DNA from: Winogradskyella sp.
GTDB taxonomy: Bacteria > Bacteroidota > Bacteroidia > Flavobacteriales > Flavobacteriaceae
NCBI GenBank assembly: GCA_030149115.1
Contig: JASBSE010000356.1
Location: 1-21,722, forward strand
Direction: 5' to 3'
DNA length: 21,722 nt
Part shown: one piece after another, positions 15,807 to 21,722 of the stretch
Position numbering within the stretch: the stretch's first letter is position 1
How the letters are laid out: the number at the start of each line of letters is the position of its first letter
Notes under the pieces: generated by a model
The model's database searches: none
Seen by the model: the letters and a program-made list of their open reading frames with translations, nothing else
What the model was told of the DNA's origin: nothing
Program-made: the position numbers and the translations under genes

Positions 15807-16868
15807 ATGAAATTGTTTTTTCCTGAAAATTATTATGATAGTAATTATAGAAGGCATTTGTTTGCTTTGCTCAAGCCTTTTATAAAGGAAGAAGGGTTTA
15901 ATGATGAAGATCGAATCTCAAATTATGGTATCTCAGAGAAGGATGTTGATTTTACATGTAAAATTGAAGAAGCAGATTTTGTGATATTAACAATGTCTTG
16001 GATGTATTACAAAATGACTGATCAACTTGATAAGGCTATAACGTTTATTAAAGAAGCAAATCAATTAGAAAAAAAGGTCATTATATCATTACCAAGTGAT
16101 TTTGGTATAAACATTCTGGAAGATTTGGATGTTATTGTAATTAGAGAGCAAGGTTATAGGTCTAAGTTAGATGAGTGTCATTACTGTGTGCCAGTATTTG
16201 TTGAAGATCCGTTAAAAAAATACTATAATCAGTCTATAATTTTTAAAAGAAAATATAATACCCAACCAACCGTAGGGTTTTGTGGACAAACAGATGATAG
16301 TAAAATTGAAGCATTAAAAGAATTAGCTAAAGTTATGTCTAGAAATATGCTTTACTATTTAGGTTTGCGGTATCAAACGCCTCACCAACTAATTACAACC
16401 AAATATTTAAGGTCAAGGATGTTGAAGTTATTTCAAGATAGTTCTAGCATTAAAAGTAATTTTATTTTAAGAAAAAAACACAGAGCAGGTATAGAGACAT
16501 TAAAAAATAGAGACACTCACAAAACAGCTCTAGATTTTTTTGATAATATAAAGAATTCAGATTATGTTTTGTGCGTTAGAGGTGTAGGCAATTTTTCAGT
16601 TCGTTTTTATGAAGCTTTAGCCATGGGTAGGATACCAGTTTTTGTGAATACGGATTGTATTTTACCGCACGATACCTTTTTTAATTGGAAAGATCATGTG
16701 GTTTGGGTAGAGTATAAAGATAGATATCGAATAGTAGAAAAAGTGATGGATTTCCATAGTAAACTAGATGATAAAAAGTTGAATGACTTATTTGATGCAA
16801 ACAGAAAACTATGGGAAGATAAATTAAAGTTAAAGACTTACTTTCAAAATTTATTTCAAAATCTATAA
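15807..16868 (+). CDS. Exostosin/GT47-like glycosyltransferase
   Basis: Predicted GT-B glycosyltransferase with the exostosin-type C-terminal domain. The key region is 'SDYVLCVRGVGNFSVRFYEALAMGRIPVFV' (251-280), to be compared with the family pattern 's.fcL.prG....s.R.yEal..GciPV', followed by 'LPHDTFFNWKDHVVWV' (286-301), which matches the 'lPf....dW..fsv' segment. E269 is in the place of the donor-binding glutamate. The N-terminal half (1-150) is a loose Rossmann-like region with no further recognised motif. Length 353 is typical of bacterial members; no membrane anchor is seen, unlike animal exostosins. GT47 enzymes are best known from heparan and plant cell wall synthesis and transfer uronic acids, galactose or arabinose, but the specificity here is open. 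The ATG lies 73 bases after the preceding gene. Confidence 0.78.
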   Translation: MKLFFPENYYDSNYRRHLFALLKPFIKEEGFNDEDRISNYGISEKDVDFTCKIEEADFVILTMSWMYYKMTDQLDKAITFIKEANQLEKKVIISLPSDFGINILEDLDVIVIREQGYRSKLDECHYCVPVFVEDPLKKYYNQSIIFKRKYNTQPTVGFCGQTDDSKIEALKELAKVMSRNMLYYLGLRYQTPHQLITTKYLRSRMLKLFQDSSSIKSNFILRKKHRAGIETLKNRDTHKTALDFFDNIKNSDYVLCVRGVGNFSVRFYEALAMGRIPVFVNTDCILPHDTFFNWKDHVVWVEYKDRYRIVEKVMDFHSKLDDKKLNDLFDANRKLWEDKLKLKTYFQNLFQNL

Positions 16869-16901
16869 TGTTGTAGTTTTGAAAACAAAGTAGACTGAAT
16901 A

Positions 16902-17435
16902 TTGAAACAGTTAAAATATTTCATAGCAGATGTCAAGAGGGCAATCGGTAGAAAAAAGCTTCGGATTTTCACTGTCTTTTTTACACGATCATTTTGGGGG
17001 CTTTTTAATTATCGTTTGGAACGTTGTGGTTATGATTTATTCGGTGGTTTGTATCCTGTGATAAGAATACTCTATCTTCCTTTTTCTTTTGTATTTCAAA
17101 TAATATCTAATATAGATATACATTATAAAGCTGATATTAAAGGCGGGTTATTGATTCATCATCCTGCTTTAGGAATTGTAGTTAATGGCGTCTGTATAAT
17201 TGGGTCTAACATAACGTTGACAGGAGGAAATGTGTTAGGAATAAATAAATCGTGTGAAAAAGGCGATTTTACAATTGGTAATGATTGTAATCTTGGAGCT
17301 AATGCAACCATAATAGGTCCTTTAAAGTTAGGAGATAAAATTAAAGTTGGTGCAAATGCATGTGTTGTAAATTCGTATACAGATTCAGAACTCGTACTTG
17401 TTGGAGTTCCTGCAAAACCTTTAGAAAATGTTTAA
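16902..17435 (+). CDS. Serine acetyltransferase-like O-acetyltransferase (left-handed beta-helix)
   Basis: The 177-residue protein has a helical N-terminal part (about 1-70, with a hydrophobic stretch near 51-69) and a left-handed beta-helix built from hexapeptide repeats. 'IDIHYKADIKGGLLIHHPALGIVVNG' (71-96) matches the serine acetyltransferase region holding the catalytic histidine (H86 or H87). Hexapeptide coils continue through 'TIGNDCNLGANATIIGPLKLGDKIKVGANACVV' (124-156) to the end cap 'VLVGVPAKPL' (165-174). It resembles the WcaB-like enzymes in exopolysaccharide loci, which acetylate sugars using acetyl-CoA, more than the longer CysE proteins. A TGA at 16896-16898 leaves TTG at 16902 as the first possible start. 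The end overlaps the next gene by 8 bases. Confidence 0.85.
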   Translation: MKQLKYFIADVKRAIGRKKLRIFTVFFTRSFWGLFNYRLERCGYDLFGGLYPVIRILYLPFSFVFQIISNIDIHYKADIKGGLLIHHPALGIVVNGVCIIGSNITLTGGNVLGINKSCEKGDFTIGNDCNLGANATIIGPLKLGDKIKVGANACVVNSYTDSELVLVGVPAKPLENV

Positions 17436-18750
17436 TTTTCTAAAGTACATACAGCCCACACATTACTTTGCATTGCCATCAAAAACAGCATATATTTTTC
17501 CTATATATGAGAAGTTGCCAGTTGAAGTGAAAAATCAGTTACAACCTGATGAAAACTACACTTCAGAAAACGCAAAGTTATACGATTTGTCCTGGCAAGC
17601 TATACAGTTGGGTTACATAGGTAAAACTGAAACCTACAGTAGCTTTAATAGTATTTCTGTAAAGGATAATTATTATTTTTTAAGGAAGTATTTCAGTGCA
17701 TTTTGGAGTATTTATGTTTTGATGATTAGAATATTGAGTTTTAAAAACCCAATAAAGGAGTTTAAAGGATTTTATAAAAGTAAACACATAAAACGTTCTC
17801 AATATCTCAAGAAACCTATAGCTTATGATAATTGGGATACTTTTAAGTCTTCTTTAATTGGGAAAAATCTAAAGGTAAGCGTTATAATTCCAACACTCAA
17901 TAGATATAAGTATTTACATGATGTTTTAAAAGACCTTGAGCAACAAGACTATTCTAATTTCGAAGTTATAATCATAGACCAATCAGAACCTTTTAACGCA
18001 TCATTTTACGAGTCTTATAATTTAGATATTACAATAGAATATCAACAAGAAAAAGCACTTTGGTTAGCACGAAATAGGGCTATTAAATTAAGTAAAGGGG
18101 AATTGATATTGTTGTTTGATGATGACAGTAGAGTAGAGTCAAATTGGATTTCAAATCATTTAAAATGTATCGATTTTTTTAATGCAGACATATCATCAGG
18201 AGTATCATTGTCAGTTCTTGGTGATAAAATTCCTGAAAACTATTCGTTTTTTAGACGTTCAGATCAATTAGATACAGGTAATGTTCTTATAAAAAAGGAA
18301 GTTTTTAAAGACATAGGACTCTTTGATAGGCAATTTGAAAAACAACGAATGGGTGATGGTGAATTTGGTTTAAGAGCTCATAAAAATGACTTTATTAACG
18401 TTTCTAATCCTTACGCTAAGCGAGTGCACTTAAAAGTTGGTTCAGGTGGTTTAAGAGATATGGGAAGTTGGGATGCATTTAGACCAAAAAATGTTTTTGC
18501 GCCAAGACCAATTCCTAGTGTTTTGTACTTGTATCGTAAATATTATGGTAATAGCAGAGCAAAGTTAGAGTTGATAAGAACTGTACCTTCATCTGTAATG
18601 CCTTATAAATTTAAAGGAAATAAAGCACTTAAGATTGTAGGTGTATTTTTTTCAATCTTAATTTTTCCACTTATCTTATTTCAGGTTTTAAAATCTTGGG
18701 GACTAGCTTCTGTTAAGCTTAAACAAGGTTCAAAAATAGAGCAGTTGTAG
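17428..18750 (+). CDS. GT2 glycosyltransferase with a long N-terminal extension
   Basis: GT-A fold family 2 glycosyltransferase. The catalytic domain begins late, at 'KVSVIIPTLNRYKYLHDVL' (149-167), and continues with 'NFEVIIIDQSE' (177-187), 'LARNRAIKLSKGELILLFDDDS' region (213-234, metal-binding DDD at 231-233) and 'FDRQFEKQRMGDGEFGLRAHK', the ED-like acceptor site. The first 145 residues are not part of the usual fold and contain a hydrophobic stretch (about 90-105) whose function is unknown. A C-terminal hydrophobic helix ('IVGVFFSILIFPLILFQVL', about 405-423) may anchor the enzyme to the inner membrane. The gene overlaps the acetyltransferase gene by 8 bases. The ATG gives 440 residues; an internal start near residue 149 would give a bare GT2 domain, but the upstream coding frame is intact. 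Confidence 0.85.
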   Translation: MFNFLKYIQPTHYFALPSKTAYIFPIYEKLPVEVKNQLQPDENYTSENAKLYDLSWQAIQLGYIGKTETYSSFNSISVKDNYYFLRKYFSAFWSIYVLMIRILSFKNPIKEFKGFYKSKHIKRSQYLKKPIAYDNWDTFKSSLIGKNLKVSVIIPTLNRYKYLHDVLKDLEQQDYSNFEVIIIDQSEPFNASFYESYNLDITIEYQQEKALWLARNRAIKLSKGELILLFDDDSRVESNWISNHLKCIDFFNADISSGVSLSVLGDKIPENYSFFRRSDQLDTGNVLIKKEVFKDIGLFDRQFEKQRMGDGEFGLRAHKNDFINVSNPYAKRVHLKVGSGGLRDMGSWDAFRPKNVFAPRPIPSVLYLYRKYYGNSRAKLELIRTVPSSVMPYKFKGNKALKIVGVFFSILIFPLILFQVLKSWGLASVKLKQGSKIEQL

Positions 18751-18752
18751 TT

Positions 18753-19826
18753 ATGAAAATTGTTCAGGTAATAGATAGGTTAGAAGTTGGTGGAGCAGAG
18801 CGTGTTCTAGTAGATATCACAAATTTGTTACACGAAAATCAGCATGATGTTAGTGTAATTTGTCTTTTACAAGAGGGGCAACTAGATGCTCAGTTAGATT
18901 CTGAAATGCCTATAACTTACATACATAGAAAGAATAAATTTAATCCTATCTACCTCTTTAAACTTTATAAAGAGTTAAGTAAATATGATGTTATTCATAT
19001 CCATCTACGGCAAGTCCTTAGATATGTATCTTTACTTTTTTATCTGACGAGATTACATAAAAAAAGTGTTGTTGTTTTTCATGATCACTTTGGGAAAATT
19101 TCAGAAAATAAGTCTATCAATAAGAGTATAAAAGTAGCAATAAAAAAATGTTCTGCTTACATAGGTGTGAGCGAAGAATTAGTATTGTGGGCAAGAGAAA
19201 ATAGTTTGAATACTAATATTTATAAATTAGCTAATATTATAAGGAAAAGTGAAATTAGCATAAAAGATAAAAGAACTTATAACAACAAAGTAGAAATAGT
19301 TTCGGTTGGTAATTTTAGACCTCAAAAAAACTATGAGTATCTGTTGGATGTGATAAAAAGTTGCCCAGATAATTATCATTTTACAATTTACGGTCAACCC
19401 GTTGATAAGACCTATTTTGAGAATATTAAAGCACAGATTGAAAATTTCAATATCGCTAACAAAGTAACAATCATTACCGATTGTAAGGATATTAAGAATG
19501 TATTGCACAAATATGATATAGGGATACATACCGCAAAATCTGAAACAGGTCCTTTGGTTGCTATAGAGTATCTAAGTGAAAATCTACCTTTTGTGACATA
19601 TAATACAGGTGAAGTAGCTGATAAGGTAAATTTAGATTTTCAAGAATTTATTCAAAACGATTTTGAGGTAAACAATTGGTTAAAGCATATAGATGTGCTT
19701 TTGAAAAATAAAAATGAACTAGAAGCTAAAATAGAGTTATTTTACAATCAAAATTTCTCAGAAGAAGCTTACCTTAAATCCTGTGTTTCTATTTATGAAG
19801 AATTATTAAATTCAGCCAAAAATTAA
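18753..19826 (+). CDS. GT4 family glycosyltransferase
   Basis: GT-B glycosyltransferase of 357 residues with a textbook GT4 N-terminus, 'IVQVIDRLEVGGAERVLVDI' (3-22), where the GGAER loop binds near the donor. 'DVIHIHLRQ' (79-87) and 'VVVFHDHFGK' (106-115) follow, and 'YIGVSEEL' (136-143) ends the N-terminal domain. The C-terminal domain has 'VSVGNFRPQKNYEYLLDV' (183-200), 'FTIYGQP' (210-216) and a weakly conserved but complete EX7E (E264, E272 in 'SETGPLVAIEYLS'). The ATG is 2 bases after the preceding stop. The next gene starts 5 bases beyond the stop. Donor and acceptor are unknown. Confidence 0.9.
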   Translation: MKIVQVIDRLEVGGAERVLVDITNLLHENQHDVSVICLLQEGQLDAQLDSEMPITYIHRKNKFNPIYLFKLYKELSKYDVIHIHLRQVLRYVSLLFYLTRLHKKSVVVFHDHFGKISENKSINKSIKVAIKKCSAYIGVSEELVLWARENSLNTNIYKLANIIRKSEISIKDKRTYNNKVEIVSVGNFRPQKNYEYLLDVIKSCPDNYHFTIYGQPVDKTYFENIKAQIENFNIANKVTIITDCKDIKNVLHKYDIGIHTAKSETGPLVAIEYLSENLPFVTYNTGEVADKVNLDFQEFIQNDFEVNNWLKHIDVLLKNKNELEAKIELFYNQNFSEEAYLKSCVSIYEELLNSAKN

Positions 19827-19831
19827 ATTAA

Positions 19832-20959
19832 TTGAAACTTGCAATTATATCCCATACCGAGCACTATAAATTAGAAGATGGAACTATAGTAGGTTGGGGA
19901 CCAACCATAACCGAAATCAACTTTTTAGCTCAAATTTTTGATGAAATCTATCATATAGCTATGTTTCATGATGTTGAGGCGCCAGATAGTTCGTTACCTT
20001 ATACAAGTGATAAAATTAAATTTGTACCCATTAAACCCTCTGGAGGTCATTCGGTAATAGATAAAATTAAAGTTGCTTTATCTGCACCAAAAGTTGTAAA
20101 GACGGTAAACTCGGTGCTAAAAAAAACAGATTGTTTTCAATTGAGAGCACCAACAGGAATAGGTGTTTTTTTAATTCCATATTTAACACTTTTTTCTAAG
20201 AAGAAAGGCTGGTATAAGTATGCTGGTAATTGGAATCAAGAATCTCCACCTTTGGGTTATGCTTTACAACGGTTTATGCTAAAACATCAAAGTCGTAAGG
20301 TAACCATAAATGGAAGTTGGTCAGATCAAAAAACACATTGTTTGAGTTTTGAGAATCCATGTCTTACGGAAATCGATTTGGAAAATGGAGTAAAAGTACG
20401 AAGCGCTAAAAGTAATAATGGTTCAATTAATTTTTGTTATGCCGGAAGATTAGAACGAGAAAAAGGGGTTGAGCGTATCATTAAAGCTTTTAATAGTTTA
20501 GATGAGGAAATGTCTAATAAAGTTGGGACTGTACATTTGGTTGGTAATGGTTCTGAGATAGAGCATTTTAAAAGCTTAAGTATGAATAGTAAAATCGATT
20601 TTATTTTTCATGGCTTTTTGCCAACAGATAAATTATTTAAAGTTTATGAAAAGTCACACTTTTTTATAATGCCAACCACAGCTTCTGAAGGTTTTCCTAA
20701 AGTTATCGCGGAGGCTATGAATTTTGGCTGTCTTCCAATTGTTTCAAATATATCTTCCATTGGTCAATATGTCAAGGACGGTGAAAATGGATTTTTAATT
20801 ACCCCTATTAATGAGGGTAATATTTTGAAAGTCATTACTAAGGCTCTTTTAATGTCTCCTAATAATTATAGCTCATATGTTATTAGTAACGACAATATAG
20901 TAAGAAAATTCTCATACCTATATTATGTTGAGCGAATAAAATTGTTATTAGACGAATAG
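19832..20959 (+). CDS. GT4 family glycosyltransferase
   Basis: GT-B glycosyltransferase of 375 residues. The N-terminal domain starts 'KLAIISHTEHY' (2-12) and has 'GWGPTITEINFLAQIFDEI' (21-39). The C-terminal half has 'FCYAGRLEREKGVERIIKAF' (201-220), 'VHLVGNGSEIEHF' (234-246), 'IFHGFLPTDKL' (258-268) and an intact EX7E with E286 and E294 in 'SEGFPKVIAEAMNFG'. A TAA lies in frame directly before the TTG at 19832, so this TTG (TTGAAACTT) must be the start. It is the last complete gene of the tightly packed series; a 98-base gap follows before the partial transglutaminase-like gene. Confidence 0.92.
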   Translation: MKLAIISHTEHYKLEDGTIVGWGPTITEINFLAQIFDEIYHIAMFHDVEAPDSSLPYTSDKIKFVPIKPSGGHSVIDKIKVALSAPKVVKTVNSVLKKTDCFQLRAPTGIGVFLIPYLTLFSKKKGWYKYAGNWNQESPPLGYALQRFMLKHQSRKVTINGSWSDQKTHCLSFENPCLTEIDLENGVKVRSAKSNNGSINFCYAGRLEREKGVERIIKAFNSLDEEMSNKVGTVHLVGNGSEIEHFKSLSMNSKIDFIFHGFLPTDKLFKVYEKSHFFIMPTTASEGFPKVIAEAMNFGCLPIVSNISSIGQYVKDGENGFLITPINEGNILKVITKALLMSPNNYSSYVISNDNIVRKFSYLYYVERIKLLLDE

Positions 20960-21005
20960 TAGTTCATTTGCTGTATTTGAGAGCTAATTCATTGATGGAC
21001 AATAT

Positions 21006-21013
21006 TATTTTTG
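21006..21013 (+). promoter_or_regulatory. Possible Bacteroidota -7 promoter element (TATTTTTG)
   Basis: TATTTTTG matches the Bacteroidota -7 consensus TANNTTTG and lies 44 bases before the GTG start of the partial gene. The nearest upstream TTTG (20976-20979) is 26 bases away, longer than the usual 17-23 spacing, so the match is imperfect. It lies in the 98-base gap 20960-21057, one of the largest in the window, where a new transcript could begin. It also overlaps the right side of a weak GACAA/TTGTC inverted repeat (20998-21015). Confidence 0.28.
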
Positions 21014-21057
21014 TCTAAATTAGAGAGCCCTACCTTGATAATTTATGATATTGTTTA

Positions 21058-21722
21058 GTGAATATTAATAAATTCAATTTCTTTATTTTGGTACTTAAAA
21101 AAATTTCATGGGCTCTACGAAGACATCCTTTGCTTTATTATACAAGGTTCTGGTTACTTTCTAAAAATTCAACTATTAATAGACTTGAAAAAGAGTGCTA
21201 TAATAGAGATAATACCAAAGGAACTATTCCTAGTTTTTTTTATGAAATTAACGAAAAGATATTTGAGCACGAAAGACCAGAATCTGATCTAGACAAAGCT
21301 ATATATATTGCTCTATGGCTTAGGAAACATATTAAAGGAGGAAAAGGACTAAGTTTAGCATCTGATGAAGCATTAAAAGCAATGATTAACGGAGATGGAG
21401 GTGTTTGTAGTGATATGTCTCAAATATTTAACAACTTCTGTGTAATTAATGATATAAAAGTTAGAGAGTGGGGAATTACCATTATGCCTTTCGATAAAAA
21501 ATATGGTGGGCATGCTACCAACGAAATTTTTTCTAAAGAACTTGGTAAGTGGGTTTTGATAGATATTTCTAAATGTATTCTATTTTATTACAATAATAAG
21601 CAAGAGCCACTTTCTTTATTTGAAGTTTATACATCAAATCTTTCCCATAAGTATTATTCATTTTATAAAAAAATCGAAAGCGATACCCAGATAAAAAACT
21701 ACTATTACAACAAAAATGCAAC
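21058..21722 (+). CDS. Transglutaminase-like cysteine enzyme (partial, runs off the window)
   Basis: An open frame from GTG at 21058 continues without stop to the window end (221 complete codons). It shows the papain-like/transglutaminase core triad: Cys117 in 'GDGGVCSDMSQIF' (112-124), His152 in 'YGGHATNEIF' (149-158) and Asp169 in 'WVLIDIS' (165-171), with the usual order and spacing. The Cys region matches the 'G.C...s.lf' pattern of the transglutaminase-like superfamily. The N-terminal 35 residues are hydrophobic and basic (MNINKFNFFILVLKKISW...), unlike a clean signal peptide. The frame has a TGA at 21046-21048; GTG at 21058 is favoured over a TTG at 21088. The superfamily covers proteases, amidases and cross-linking enzymes, and the activity cannot be decided here. 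The C-terminus is outside the window. Confidence 0.7.
   Translation, partial: MNINKFNFFILVLKKISWALRRHPLLYYTRFWLLSKNSTINRLEKECYNRDNTKGTIPSFFYEINEKIFEHERPESDLDKAIYIALWLRKHIKGGKGLSLASDEALKAMINGDGGVCSDMSQIFNNFCVINDIKVREWGITIMPFDKKYGGHATNEIFSKELGKWVLIDISKCILFYYNNKQEPLSLFEVYTSNLSHKYYSFYKKIESDTQIKNYYYNKNA

Noticed and set aside
19227..19529. Minus-strand frame of 100 codons within a GT4 gene
   Set aside because: The hydrophobic, low-complexity translation is as expected for the reverse of AT-rich coding DNA.
20998..21015. GACAA/TTGTC inverted repeat as a transcription terminator
   Set aside because: The stem has only five base pairs, mostly AT, with an 8-base loop and no T-run after it.

Overview
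This window is a stretch of a cell-surface polysaccharide biosynthesis locus (O-antigen, capsule or exopolysaccharide). The DNA is strongly AT-rich. Genes run head-to-tail on one strand with gaps of a few bases or short overlaps, Shine-Dalgarno sequences are not evident, and many starts are TTG or GTG. These features, with protein sequences typical of Bacteroidota, suggest a flavobacterium (Flavobacteriaceae). A marine origin is plausible because two sulfotransferases are present, but that is inference.

Layout: positions 1-39 hold the last 12 codons of an upstream gene, possibly a nucleotide-sugar epimerase or dehydratase. The Wzm-type ABC permease (118-984) and Wzt-type ATPase (988-2280) follow. 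The ATPase carries a C-terminal extension of the glycan-recognising kind. Twenty complete genes run to 20959, all on the + strand. They encode an FkbM methyltransferase, a GT34-like transferase, a GH130-like beta-propeller protein overlapping a polysaccharide pyruvyltransferase, a GT4 transferase, a class I methyltransferase, a full glutamine-dependent asparagine synthase-like amidotransferase, a GT4, a second asparagine synthase-like protein without glutaminase domain, a GT4, two unrelated sulfotransferases, a GT4, an exostosin/GT47-like transferase, a left-handed beta-helix acetyltransferase, a GT2 with a long N-terminal extension, and two more GT4 enzymes. After a 98-bp gap an incomplete gene (21058 to the window end) encodes a transglutaminase-like cysteine enzyme with a visible Cys-His-Asp triad. 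No gene-free stretch reaches 300 bases. No RNA genes, insertion sequences or CRISPR arrays were seen.

How the genes work together (inference): nine predicted glycosyltransferases build a long hetero-glycan on the cytoplasmic face. Tailoring enzymes decorate it with methyl, pyruvyl ketal, amide, sulfate and acetyl groups. Wzm/Wzt then export it by the ABC-transporter route; no Wzx flippase or Wzy polymerase is present in the window. The most unusual aspects are the density of different decorations, the pair of asparagine synthase-like genes of which one lacks the ammonia-producing domain, the adjacent sulfotransferases of two types, the GH130-like propeller gene, and the terminal transglutaminase-like gene. 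No sugar or linkage can be assigned from sequence alone.
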